A stretch of DNA of 64,000 nucleotides from JALZVT01 sp039029135. Its GTDB lineage: Bacteria > Pseudomonadota > Gammaproteobacteria > Pseudomonadales > Azotimanducaceae. The notes below the pieces were generated by a model. The model did no database searches. It had not been told where the DNA came from and worked only from the letters and a program-made list of their open reading frames with translations. Positions 43,220 to 51,909 of the stretch are shown piece by piece (the stretch's first letter is position 1; each line of letters opens with the position of its first letter). The stretch lies in contig JBCCGT010000012.1 of the NCBI GenBank assembly GCA_039029135.1, positions 1 through 64,000 of the forward strand, read 5' to 3'. The position numbers and the translations under genes were made by a program.

Positions 43220-43478
43220 TCAGCCTACGCAGCTTGTAAGGGCGGCGACCGTGGCTTCGATGTCTTCTTGCGTGTGGCTGGCAGCCACGAAAATCGTAGC
43301 CGCGCCTGCTTTCCGCTACCGCCGGGTAGATCATGGGATGCACGCCAATGCCCCGGCCGCGTAGCCGGCTCGCGAGCTTGATGCAGTCGGCGCTATTGCC
43401 AACCAGGTAGGGCACCACCGGCGTTCCATGGCCTGGTCTCAGCCCGACGTTCACGGCCCTTTCAGATCGCAAAACCAA
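43220..43478 (-). pseudogene. C-terminal remnant of an alpha-oxoamine synthase (KBL/BioF type)
   Basis: The minus strand encodes GTPVVPYLVGNSADCIKLA and LRGRGIGVHPMIYPAVAE. After a frameshift it reads IFVAASHTQEDIEATVAAL and then a stop at 43220. This is the C-terminal domain of class II PLP synthases such as glycine C-acetyltransferase or 8-amino-7-oxononanoate synthase. The catalytic domain and the PLP lysine are absent. It converges on the giant cyclase gene. Confidence 0.75.
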
Positions 43479-43566
43479 CTTCGGGCTACTCGCGTCATAT
43501 CACGAACAGGCGCGCTATAGTTCCTATCCTCCGGCCCCTCCTAAGGAGACGATAGCTGGTAAACCG

Positions 43567-44760
43567 CTAGCCGGACAGCAGCGCCACCAGCTCATCTGCG
43601 GCGAATTCCAGCTTGTCGTGATCCACCACCGTGCAGTCGCGGTGGTTGAACGTCTGATACATCGAGTGCATATCCGGCACCGGCACGATGAGTATGGGAT
43701 ACAGCAGCTCATCCTCCGCGGCCATATCGCGGACGATGGCGGATTGCAGCTCTTTCTGACACCAGCGCGAATCGAAGTACCGCGGTGAGTACACCGCCAC
43801 AAACCGGTGACACTCGTCGATGGCTTCGGCCAACTTCTCGATCCAGGCGCTGCCAGTGCGCAGCGACTGAGAATCACGAAAGATCCGTAGATTGGGCGAT
43901 CGTGACCTGAGCGCATTTATAAACGTGTCCACGGCCTCGTTATCTTCGTGGCTATAGCTGATGAAGCAGTCCCACGCCCAGGGGTCCTCTGGTGGCATAG
44001 GTGGCACGGACGGCGGTCTGACGGTCGGTGGCACGGGCGACGGTGGGGAAGGTCCGCGGTTCATAATCCCACCGATGAGCGAACCGTCCTGATCCAACGC
44101 GCCCTGCACGTCGCCCCGAGACCACCGCGACGGAGCAGGCGGACGGGCACGACGACCAGGCATCGCGGGCACGCTCTCAGGCGAGGCCCGACCCAACGCA
44201 TCGAACACTATCTGAAGGCGCCGCGCACGGTCGTCGTCCAACTCAACGATCTTCAACGCGCCCAGCGGCAAGCCGACACGTAACCACTGCATCGACGCTT
44301 CGACAATCGCCGTTAACATCTCCGCCGACGGCCTACCCATGTCTCCTGAGGCCACCACCGGCATGGCGACAATCGCATCTCTGTGGCTATCCAGCAGCAA
44401 CAGGTTCAGGAAGTCGAAGACGTCGTCCACCACCTCTTCTGGCGGGCCGTTGAGCAACGGTTCGAAGCACAGCAACTGATCGAAGCCGAAGCCGCTGGGC
44501 ACCGGTCGCGACAACCAGCATGAGCGGCTGCTGCGCAAGTCGAGCTGCTTGTTCGCGGCTAGCTCCGCGACCGACAGCCCTGCGCGGCTGAGCGCGCCCA
44601 CCACAGACGTCGATGTGGTGAGGTAGTCGTCAGGGAAGGCGGACACCACCAGGAGATCGACATCCATATCTTGTGGGATCTGCGTCAGATCGCCTTGGTA
44701 AAGCTCGATCCTTCGAGTGGCGTGCTCCGTGCGCACCTCGATCTGACTGAGTCGTTGCAT
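43567..44760 (-). CDS. Macro-like / TIR-domain fusion protein
   Basis: A 397-residue soluble protein. Residues 15-190 resemble a macro (ADP-ribose-binding) domain: IELYQGDLTQI, VDLLVVSAF, then AMPVVASGDMGRPSAEML and LKIVELD. A Pro-rich linker (about 195-260) leads to a TIR domain beginning WDCFISYSHEDNEAVD, with IFRDSQSLRTG and SPRYFDSRWCQKEL. Glu337 in that last motif is where catalytic NADases of the TIR family have their glutamate. TIR proteins make or sense NAD-derived signals, and macro domains bind such molecules (for example in Thoeris systems). A single-chain macro-TIR protein could therefore do both. It lies at the right edge of the island, and no obvious partner gene is adjacent. 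Confidence 0.75.
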   Translation of the reverse strand: MQRLSQIEVRTEHATRRIELYQGDLTQIPQDMDVDLLVVSAFPDDYLTTSTSVVGALSRAGLSVAELAANKQLDLRSSRSCWLSRPVPSGFGFDQLLCFEPLLNGPPEEVVDDVFDFLNLLLLDSHRDAIVAMPVVASGDMGRPSAEMLTAIVEASMQWLRVGLPLGALKIVELDDDRARRLQIVFDALGRASPESVPAMPGRRARPPAPSRWSRGDVQGALDQDGSLIGGIMNRGPSPPSPVPPTVRPPSVPPMPPEDPWAWDCFISYSHEDNEAVDTFINALRSRSPNLRIFRDSQSLRTGSAWIEKLAEAIDECHRFVAVYSPRYFDSRWCQKELQSAIVRDMAAEDELLYPILIVPVPDMHSMYQTFNHRDCTVVDHDKLEFAADELVALLSG

Positions 44761-44874
44761 GGCGATCTCCCTTGCCGTGGCATGAGCGTACCCTCAACCC
44801 GAGCAGCCCGCACGAAACCCTACCTCACGCGCGGGCCGAAGAGCCGCCGTCGCGCTGCGGTTGTGGATCATCCC

Positions 44875-44920
44875 GGCGTTGCGCCTAGTCGACATGGCGC
44901 GTCGTCTCGCGCGCGGCTGA
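44875..44920 (+). pseudogene. Remnant of the wrbA 3' end
   Basis: These bases translate as RLVDMARRLARG followed by a stop, against RLADMARRLARD and a stop in the intact wrbA at 33454. Nothing upstream resembles wrbA. It is the mirror of the GNAT remnant at 33481: each end of the island carries one true gene end and one orphan gene end. Confidence 0.75.
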
Positions 44921-45046
44921 GGGCTATCGTCGGGCCGTAAGAAGGGAGGCTAAGCGCGCAGCACGCGCACCAACGTCAAACGCGCGTCTGCGATAGGCGT
45001 ATCGGCCGGCAGCTCGACGCGCACGATGCCGTAGCCGCCGGACAGC
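44875..45046. repeat. Right direct repeat of the island
   Basis: This is the partner of 33405-33580, in the same orientation, with scattered substitutions and small indels. It includes the orphan wrbA end and the true 3' end of the GNAT gene. No integrase gene or tRNA lies at either copy, so a simple site-specific island is not evident. Confidence 0.85.
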
Positions 45047-45414
45047 AGCAGCTTCAGCATGGCCACGAAGCGATTGCGCGTCTTGACGTAGATGCGGTCA
45101 TAGCCCGCATCGATCGCGTGGCGTTCCTGCGCGTCCAGCAGCACGCGCGCGATCCCGCCGCCGCGGTGCGCCGGAGCGACGCCACCCAGCCAGCTATAGA
45201 AAGAGCCATCCCCGTAGCGGTCGTAGCCGACCTTATAGCCAACCGGCTCCTCGCCCTGCCAGGCGATCAGAACGTGCGCCGTAGCGTCCAGCCGCCGCGC
45301 GACCTCGGCGGGGTCCAGCTCCTGATCGGCGAACTCCGGAATCTCGGCGTGGGCGCGCAGCAGGTCGGCGGGCTCGCCGACACGTATCTCGATGCCGTCC
45401 GCAGCCTGAGTCAT
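44950..45414 (-). CDS. GNAT-family N-acetyltransferase
   Basis: A 154-residue acetyltransferase of the GNAT fold. The acetyl-CoA-binding loop is HRGGGIARVLL (near residues 84-94), preceded by the GWLGGVAPAHR strand region and followed by the YDRIYVKTRN strand and the C-terminal strand YGIVRVELPA. The acceptor is unknown. ATG 45414 overlaps the prpE-like stop by 4 nt, so it is the last gene of the CoA-transferase/synthetase operon. Its 3' end is duplicated at 33481. Confidence 0.82.
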   Translation of the reverse strand: MTQAADGIEIRVGEPADLLRAHAEIPEFADQELDPAEVARRLDATAHVLIAWQGEEPVGYKVGYDRYGDGSFYSWLGGVAPAHRGGGIARVLLDAQERHAIDAGYDRIYVKTRNRFVAMLKLLLSGGYGIVRVELPADTPIADARLTLVRVLRA

Positions 45415-47324
45415 TGCCCTTCCGCGCCGTCGGCAAACCGCTCGGCCAGCTCGTCCAGCACGACCGGATCCTCGATCGTGGACGGCACGCCGAAGCCTTC
45501 GCCGTCCGCCAAGTGCCGAATGATGCGCCGCAGGATCTTGCCCGACCGGGTCTTGGGCAGGCGATCGACCAGCATGACCCGACGGAAATTGGCGAAGGCG
45601 CCGACCTCCGCGCGCACGCTCGCAACGAGTTCGGCAATCAACGCGCTGGCATCCAGGTTCACACCGTCCTTTAGGACCACCAGCGCGAGCGGCACCTGAC
45701 CTTTGTCTTCATCGCTAGCGCCGACGACCGCGCACTCGGCAACGGCCGTATGCGCCGCGACCACCTCTTCCATCTGCCCCGTCGACAGGCGGTGGCCGGC
45801 GACGTTGATCACGTCGTCGACTCGCCCCATGACGTAGAGGTAGCCGTCGTCGTCCAGATAGCCACCGTCGCCCGTCAGATAGAAGCCCTGATAGCGCGAC
45901 CAATAGGCATCGACGAAGCGCTCGTGGTCGCCCCAGACGGTCGGCAGCGCGCCCGGCGGCAGCGGCGCCTTCAGCACTACGTTGCCTTCCTCGTTCGGGC
46001 CGAGCTCTGCACCCGCCTCGTCGAGGATGCGCAGGTCCCAGCCCGGGACCGGCAAGGCGAGCGCGCCCGCCTTCACCGGCATCAGTCCAGGTCCCACCAT
46101 ATTGGCGCAGATTGGCCAGCCGCTCTCGGTCTGCCACCAGTGATCGATCACCGGGCAGTCGAGAACGTCGTCCAGCCAGTGATAGGTCGGGGGATCCAGA
46201 CGCTCGCCCGCAACGAACAGCGTGCGCAGGCAGGACAGGTCCCAGCGCTTCGCGTGCTCGCCGTCCGGGTCCTCTTTCTTGATCGCCCTAAACGCGGTCG
46301 GCGCCGTGAAGAAGACCCGCACCCCGTACTCCGAGATCACCCGCCAGAAGGTGCCGGCGTCGGGCGTGCGCACGGGCTTGCCCTCGAACACGAGCGTGGC
46401 GCAGCCGGCGATGAGCGGGCCATATGTGATGTAGGAGTGCCCGACGACCCAGCCGACATCGGACGCCGCCCAGAAAGTTTCGCCGGGCGCGGCGCCGTAG
46501 ATCTCCGCCATGGAGTAGGCCAGCGCCACGGCATGGCCGCCGTTGTCGCGCAGCACGCCCTTCGGTTTTCCGGTAGTGCCAGAGGTATAGAGGATGTACA
46601 GCGGATCAAGCGCGTCGACCGGGACGGCGTCCGCCGGCGTACCCAGCGCCTCGAACGCGAGCCAGTCCAGGTCCCGATCCGCGACCAGCTCCGCAGCCTG
46701 CTGCGGCCGCTGCAGGATCACGCAGGTCTCTACCCTGTGCTGCGCCTGTTCAAGCGCCGCGTCGAGCAGCGGCTTGTAAGGGATGACGCGATCGAACTCG
46801 ATGCCGCAGCTCGCCGACAGCACGACCTTGGGTTCGGCGTCGTCGATGCGCAGCGCAAGCTCCGGCGGCGCGAAGCCGCCGAACACTACCGAGTGAACGG
46901 CGCCGAGCCGCGCGCACGCGAGCATCGCGACGATGGTCTCGGGCACCATCGGCATGTAGATGATGACCCGATCGCCTTTCTCGACGCCCAGCGCCGCGAG
47001 CGAGCCGGCGACCTGAGCGACCCAGTCGCGCAGCTCGCGAAAGCTGTAGCGCGCCTTGGTCTGCGTTACCGGGGAATCGAAGTACAGGGCGATCTCGTCA
47101 CCGCGACCGGCCTCGACGTGGCGATCGAGCGCGAGCCAAGCCGTGTTCAGCTTGCCGCCGGCGAACCAGCGATCGACGCCGCGCTCGTCGGTGGACAGCA
47201 CCGACTGCGGCGGCTCGAACCAATCGATGCGCTGCGACTGCTCGCGCCAGAAGTCCGTCGCGTTCCGCAGCGAGCGCGTATGGAGTTCGCGCTGCGACGG
47301 CGCGCCTGCGGCCGGGCCGGACAT
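45411..47324 (-). CDS. prpE: Propionyl-CoA synthetase-like acyl-CoA ligase
   Basis: A 637-residue AMP-forming ligase that activates a short-chain acid with ATP and CoA. Visible motifs are FDSPVTQTKARYSF early, the phosphate loop YTSGTTGKPKGV, WWQTESGWPI, the hinge YLTGDGGYLDDDG, and the catalytic-lysine region LPKTRSGKILRR. The stretch FDRVIPYKPLLDAAL is characteristic of propionyl-CoA synthetases rather than acetyl-CoA synthetases. Neighbours are an AMACR-type CoA-transferase upstream (sharing one base) and a GNAT downstream (4-nt overlap). The substrate is likely propionate or a branched short acid, by homology only. Confidence 0.85.
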   Translation of the reverse strand: MSGPAAGAPSQRELHTRSLRNATDFWREQSQRIDWFEPPQSVLSTDERGVDRWFAGGKLNTAWLALDRHVEAGRGDEIALYFDSPVTQTKARYSFRELRDWVAQVAGSLAALGVEKGDRVIIYMPMVPETIVAMLACARLGAVHSVVFGGFAPPELALRIDDAEPKVVLSASCGIEFDRVIPYKPLLDAALEQAQHRVETCVILQRPQQAAELVADRDLDWLAFEALGTPADAVPVDALDPLYILYTSGTTGKPKGVLRDNGGHAVALAYSMAEIYGAAPGETFWAASDVGWVVGHSYITYGPLIAGCATLVFEGKPVRTPDAGTFWRVISEYGVRVFFTAPTAFRAIKKEDPDGEHAKRWDLSCLRTLFVAGERLDPPTYHWLDDVLDCPVIDHWWQTESGWPICANMVGPGLMPVKAGALALPVPGWDLRILDEAGAELGPNEEGNVVLKAPLPPGALPTVWGDHERFVDAYWSRYQGFYLTGDGGYLDDDGYLYVMGRVDDVINVAGHRLSTGQMEEVVAAHTAVAECAVVGASDEDKGQVPLALVVLKDGVNLDASALIAELVASVRAEVGAFANFRRVMLVDRLPKTRSGKILRRIIRHLADGEGFGVPSTIEDPVVLDELAERFADGAEGQ

Positions 47325-48454
47325 CAGCCCGGGATCACGCCGCTCGTGCGCAGACCGTCGACTTCCTGCTGGCTGAACCCTGCGTCGAGCAGAACCTGCT
47401 CGGAGTCGGAGCCAGGCGGTCGCGGCGCGCTAGGTGTGGCAGTTTCGGTCCTAGAAAAGCGCGGCGCCGGCGCGGGCTGCACGACGTCGTCGATGGTCAG
47501 ATAGCCGTCCCGCGCCTGGTTGTGCGGATGCTCCGGCGCCTCCCAGATCGACAGCACCGGCGCGAAGCAAACGTCGCTGCCCTCCATGATCTCGCACCAC
47601 TCGTCGCGCGTGCGGGTCTTGAACACCCGGGTCAGCTCTGCCTTCAATTCGGGCCACTTCGAAGCGTCCATCTGCGGCGCGAACTGCGCTGCATCAAGAT
47701 CGCCCTTTTCGACCAAGAGCGCGTAAAACTGCGGCTCGATCGACCCCAGGCTGATGTACTTGCCGTCGCTGGTTTCGTAGGTGTCATAAAAGTGCGCCGC
47801 GCCGTCGAGCAGATTCGAGCCGCGGTTCTCCGTGAAGACGCCCTGCGCGCGCATGCTGAAGAACATCGACATCAGGCTCGCCGCGCCGTCGATCATCGCG
47901 GCGTCGACGACCTGACCCGCGCCGGACTTCTGCGCCTCCAGCATCGCGCAGACCATGCCGAACGCGAGCAGCATCCCGCCGCCGCCGAAGTCGCCCACCA
48001 GATTGAGCGGCGGTACCGGTCGCTCGCCCGCACGGCCGATGGCGTGCAGAGCACCGGACAGCGCGATGTAGTTGATGTCGTGCCCGGCGGCCTGGGCCAT
48101 CGGTCCGGACTGGCCCCAGCCCGTCATGCGGCCGTACACCAGCTTCGGATTGCGCGCCATGCAGTCCTCGGGACCCAGCCCGAGTCGCTCGGTCACGCCG
48201 GGACGAAAACCCTCGAAGAGCCCGTCGGCAGACTCGACCAGCCGCAGCACGGTCTCGACGCCGGTGGGCTGTTTGAGATCGACCGCTATCGACTTGCGGT
48301 TGCGCGCCAGCACGTCCTTCGACGGCCGCGGATTGTCCACGATGCGATCCACCCGGATCACTTCGGCGCCCATATCGGAAAGCATCATGCCGCAGAACGG
48401 TCCCGGTCCGATGCCCGCGAGCTCGATGATGCGATAGCCAGCCAGTGGCCCCAT
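47324..48454 (-). CDS. AMACR-type family III CoA-transferase
   Basis: A 376-residue CaiB/BaiF-family enzyme. It begins MGPLAGYRIIELAGIGPGPF, followed by MLSDMGAEVIRVDR and GRMTGWGQSGPMAQAAGHDINY with the catalytic aspartate in GHDINY. This block is typical of alpha-methylacyl-CoA racemases, which invert the 2-methyl centre of branched acyl-CoAs during isoprenoid or sterol side-chain degradation. AGGAGG lies about nine bases before ATG 48454, and TATATATA follows further upstream (near 48474-48482) as a possible -10. It leads a three-gene unit with prpE and the GNAT. Confidence 0.87.
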   Translation of the reverse strand: MGPLAGYRIIELAGIGPGPFCGMMLSDMGAEVIRVDRIVDNPRPSKDVLARNRKSIAVDLKQPTGVETVLRLVESADGLFEGFRPGVTERLGLGPEDCMARNPKLVYGRMTGWGQSGPMAQAAGHDINYIALSGALHAIGRAGERPVPPLNLVGDFGGGGMLLAFGMVCAMLEAQKSGAGQVVDAAMIDGAASLMSMFFSMRAQGVFTENRGSNLLDGAAHFYDTYETSDGKYISLGSIEPQFYALLVEKGDLDAAQFAPQMDASKWPELKAELTRVFKTRTRDEWCEIMEGSDVCFAPVLSIWEAPEHPHNQARDGYLTIDDVVQPAPAPRFSRTETATPSAPRPPGSDSEQVLLDAGFSQQEVDGLRTSGVIPG

Positions 48455-48598
48455 AGCGTCCCCTCCTACCCTCTATATATATCCTGATGCCGCGTCCCGT
48501 CGATCCAGCGGTCGGCCGCAGGTGATCAACGAAAATCTGTCTTCTGCACGAATTATCCACGCCGCGCCGCGCTCTGGACAGCCCGTCACCGGGGCGCA

Positions 48599-50398
48599 CT
48601 AAGCGGCGCTGGAGTCGAACTGCACCGCCGCAAAGCGCGCGTACAGGTCGCAGCGCTGCAGCAGTTCCTCGTGCGTGCCCACGTCGACGACACGCCCGGC
48701 ATCCAGCACGACGATGCGGTCGGCCCGCACAACCGTCGACAGGCGATGCGCGATCGCCAGCACCGTGCAGTCGCCCCGAAGGGCATCGATCGCCGCGCGG
48801 ATCATCGACTCGCTCTCCGCATCCAGCGCGCTGGTCGCCTCGTCCAGCAGCAGCACGGTGGGCTCGCTGTACAGCGCGCGCGCGATGGCGAGGCGCTGCT
48901 GTTCGCCGCCGGACACGCCCGTGCCGCTCTCGCCGAGCTGCGTGTCGAGACCCTGCGGCAGACGCTCGACGAAGGCGCGGGCGTTGGCCCGTTCCAGCGC
49001 GCGCCAGACGCGCGATTCGTCGGGCGCGGACGACTCGGTCTCGGAATACGCCACAGCCTCGCGAATCGTGCCGGACAGCAGCGATGCGTCCTGCGGCACC
49101 AGCGAAAAGTGACGGCGCACTAACTGCTTCGGCAGCGAACGCAGATCCCGGCCGTCGAGTCTCAGCGCCCCGCGAGTCGGGTCGTAAAACCGCAGCAGCA
49201 GCTCGAACAGCGTGGATTTGCCCGCCCCCGAAGGGCCCACGATAGCCAGCAACTCGCCGGGTTCGACGCGGACGCTAATGTCCTGCAGCACCAAGACATC
49301 CGGCCGCGACGGGTATTCAAAGCTCACGTCGTCGAACGCTATGGGCGCCGCGGCACTGATCGAGGCCGCCGTGTTATCGGCGCTGTCGGGTTCCGGTAGC
49401 AGGTCCTCGGCGACCAGCAGTTCCATCAGTCGATCGGTCGCCCCCGCGGCGCGCTGCAGGTCGGCGATCACCTCGCTGATCGCCCCGACGGAGCCGGCGA
49501 CGATGAACGCATAGAAGACGAACGCCGCCAGCTCGCCGGGCGTGGTGCGACCGGCCATGACGTCCTGACCGCCGACCCACAGCATGAAGCCGATGGCGCC
49601 GAACACGATCAGCATGACCAGCGCGATCAGAAAGGCCCGGTAGCGGATGCGCCGCACGGCAACGAGGAAGGCATCCTCTACGCGCCCGTCGAAGGCGCTG
49701 CGATCGGTGCGCTGGCGATTGAAGGACTGCACGAGCTTGATGTTGCGCAGGCTCTCGCCGGCGTAGCTGCCGACGTCGGCCAGCGTGTCCTGACTGCTGC
49801 GCGACAGGCTCCGAACGCGCCGACCGAACAGCAGAATCGGCATGACCAGCAGCGGGATGCAGCCGAGCACGATGAGCGCAAGCTTGGTGTTGGTGACGAT
49901 GAGCAGCACGAGTCCGCCGAGGAACATCAGCATGTTGCGCAGCGCGATCGAGACCGACGATCCGATGACGGTTTGCAGCAGGGTCGTGTCTGTCGTGATG
50001 CGCGACTGTATCTCGGTCGGGCGATTCTCCTCGAAGAAGCCGGGGTGCAGGCTGATCAGCCGCGCGTACACCCCGCTGCGCAGATCCGCGCTGACCCGCT
50101 CGCCGACCCAGGACACGAGGTAAAAGCGCACGAAGGTGCTGACCACCAGCGCGAGCACCAGGCCCGCAAACAGCATCAGGCTGGAACTCAGGACACCGGG
50201 ATCGTCAGAGCCGAAGCCGGCGTCGATGACCACGCGCATCCCCTGCCCGACCGAGAGCGTGATGCTGGCCGTCAGGATCAGGGCGATGCTGGCCCCCGCG
50301 ATCTGCCAGACGTAGGGGCGCAGAAACGCGAGTGCGGGCCGCAGCAGGCGAATATCGCGCGTCTGGGGTCGCTCGGGGAGAAGCGCTTCTTCGGCCAT
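48599..50398 (-). CDS. MsbA-like ABC exporter (fused permease and ATPase)
   Basis: A 599-residue half-transporter with six membrane helices in the first 320 residues and a C-terminal ATPase. Motifs are Walker A GPSGAGKST, the Q-loop VPQDASLL, the signature SGGEQQRLAIARA, Walker B LLLDEATSALD, and the switch histidine in AIAHRLSTV. It should work as a homodimer to export lipids or hydrophobic compounds. No second half-transporter or membrane-fusion gene is next to it, so the cargo is unknown. ATG 50398 is divergent from the esterase at 50611. Confidence 0.9.
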   Translation of the reverse strand: MAEEALLPERPQTRDIRLLRPALAFLRPYVWQIAGASIALILTASITLSVGQGMRVVIDAGFGSDDPGVLSSSLMLFAGLVLALVVSTFVRFYLVSWVGERVSADLRSGVYARLISLHPGFFEENRPTEIQSRITTDTTLLQTVIGSSVSIALRNMLMFLGGLVLLIVTNTKLALIVLGCIPLLVMPILLFGRRVRSLSRSSQDTLADVGSYAGESLRNIKLVQSFNRQRTDRSAFDGRVEDAFLVAVRRIRYRAFLIALVMLIVFGAIGFMLWVGGQDVMAGRTTPGELAAFVFYAFIVAGSVGAISEVIADLQRAAGATDRLMELLVAEDLLPEPDSADNTAASISAAAPIAFDDVSFEYPSRPDVLVLQDISVRVEPGELLAIVGPSGAGKSTLFELLLRFYDPTRGALRLDGRDLRSLPKQLVRRHFSLVPQDASLLSGTIREAVAYSETESSAPDESRVWRALERANARAFVERLPQGLDTQLGESGTGVSGGEQQRLAIARALYSEPTVLLLDEATSALDAESESMIRAAIDALRGDCTVLAIAHRLSTVVRADRIVVLDAGRVVDVGTHEELLQRCDLYARFAAVQFDSSAA

Positions 50399-50610
50399 GA
50401 AATCTGCAGCGAACGAGGGTCGGATATCCTAACGCGAGCGCCGCGGGGGTGGCAGTGCGATCGCGGGCGCGGCCGCGGGCGTCGAAGCGGCGGCGGTGTG
50501 GCGCCGCCGCCAAAATCCCGATCACCCCCGCTGCGAACGACGCGAACAACCCGTGCCCGGGGCGCGTTCCTGATAAGCTTTGCCCGTCGAGCCAGCCGCC
50601 GCAGGAACCG

Positions 50611-51285
50611 ATGAGCCAGCACACCGTTACCGAAACCGACGATCAAATCCTGGTCGAACCCACGCAGGACTGCGCGGGCGCCGTCATCTGGCTGCACGGC
50701 CTGGGAGCCGACGGCCACGACTTTCTGCCCGTAGTGGAAGAGCTCAGCCTGGAGGCACCCCTGCGCTTCGTCTTTCCCCACGCGGAGGAACGACCGGTCA
50801 CCATCAACGGCGGCATGCGCATGCGAGCGTGGTACGACATCGACCCACAGTCGCCGCTGTCCGGGACCGAGGACATCGTGGCGTCGGCCGCACGCCTCAG
50901 CGCTCTGGTAGAGACCCAGAAGCAGGCCGGCGTGCCGGCCGAGCGCATCGTCGTCGCCGGGTTTTCGCAGGGCGGCGTGATCGCCCTGCAGCACGGCCTG
51001 CGCACCAACGAGCGACTCGGCGGCATCATGGCGCTGTCGACCTACGTCCACGATCACGAACACCTGACCGACGAGATCACTCTGGCGAGTCTCGACGCGC
51101 CCATCTTCATGGTGCACGGCATCAACGATCCGATGATTCCGATCACGCGCGCGATCACCGGCCGCGAGGCGCTGCGGGCCCTGAACTACAACCTCGAGTG
51201 GCACGAGTATCAGATGGGCCATCAGGTGTGCATGGAAGAACTGCGCGACATCTCCACCTGGCTCAACGGGGTGTTCAACGCCTGA
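50611..51285 (+). CDS. Alpha/beta-hydrolase carboxylesterase (phospholipase/carboxylesterase family)
   Basis: A 224-residue serine esterase of the acyl-protein-thioesterase-like family. Motifs are WLHGLGADGHDF (oxyanion region), the nucleophile elbow GFSQGG, the aspartate in HGINDPMIP, and the histidine in YQMGHQV, giving a full catalytic triad. Residues WYDID and PITINGGMRMRAW-like sequence are also typical. AGGA lies seven bases before ATG 50611; the earlier frame to 50449 is Arg/Pro-rich and unlikely. It precedes miaE by 2 nt. Confidence 0.9.
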   Translation: MSQHTVTETDDQILVEPTQDCAGAVIWLHGLGADGHDFLPVVEELSLEAPLRFVFPHAEERPVTINGGMRMRAWYDIDPQSPLSGTEDIVASAARLSALVETQKQAGVPAERIVVAGFSQGGVIALQHGLRTNERLGGIMALSTYVHDHEHLTDEITLASLDAPIFMVHGINDPMIPITRAITGREALRALNYNLEWHEYQMGHQVCMEELRDISTWLNGVFNA

Positions 51286-51287
51286 GC

Positions 51288-51878
51288 ATGGGCAGCGCGG
51301 ACCCCTTCGAGCTGCGCCTGGCGCCTTCTGCGCCGCAGTGGCTGGACGCCGTAAAGGCCGACTTCGACACCTTTCTGCGCGACCACGCGTCGTGCGAAAA
51401 GAAAGCCTCCGGCATGGCCATGAACATCGCCTCGCACTACCCGGACAAGCCGGACCTGCTGCGCGCGATGATGGATCTGGCCGTGGAGGAGCTCAGCCAC
51501 TACCGCGAGGTGGTGCGCCTGCTGCTGGACCGCGGCAGCGCGCCGGGAGCGGATTCGCGCGACGCCTATGTGCACGCCATGAATGGCCTGATCCGTCGCG
51601 GCACAGACGTCTATCTGTTCGACCGGCTGCTGGTCGCAGCGGTCATCGAGGCGCGCGGCCACGAGCGCTTTGCGCTGCTTGCGCAGCAGCTCGAGGACGA
51701 GTCGCTGCGGCGCTTCTATCGGGCCATCAGCGCCAGCGAAGATCGTCACTGGACGCTGTTCTGCGAGCTGGCCGCCCTGTACTTCCCACGGGATCAGATC
51801 GTGTCGCGATTGGCAGAGCTCGTGCGCCACGAGGCGCGGATCGTGGCCGACCTACCGCCGCGCGCGGCGCTGCACTAA
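51288..51878 (+). CDS. miaE: tRNA-(ms2io6A) hydroxylase
   Basis: MiaE is a di-iron monooxygenase that hydroxylates the isopentenyl group of ms2i6A37 in tRNAs reading UNN codons. The 196-residue protein is all helical and keeps the four-helix iron ligands: the first Glu in HASCEKKAS, EELSHYREV (E and H), the Glu in AVIEARGHERF with its His, and EDRHW. The cysteine after the DHA motif is also family-like. The gene starts 2 nt after the esterase stop and is followed 31 nt later by the next gene. Confidence 0.92.
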   Translation: MGSADPFELRLAPSAPQWLDAVKADFDTFLRDHASCEKKASGMAMNIASHYPDKPDLLRAMMDLAVEELSHYREVVRLLLDRGSAPGADSRDAYVHAMNGLIRRGTDVYLFDRLLVAAVIEARGHERFALLAQQLEDESLRRFYRAISASEDRHWTLFCELAALYFPRDQIVSRLAELVRHEARIVADLPPRAALH

Positions 51879-51909
51879 GAGGCCGCGGCACAGGCAGGCG
51901 CGCTGCACC

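Noticed and set aside
33405..45046. Interpretation of the island as a classical integrase-driven genomic island
   Set aside because: No integrase gene or tRNA attachment site lies at either end, and the flanking repeats are long, diverged gene ends rather than short att cores.
45750..47504. 584-codon open frame on the plus strand
   Set aside because: It is antisense to the propionyl-CoA synthetase gene, with no motif.
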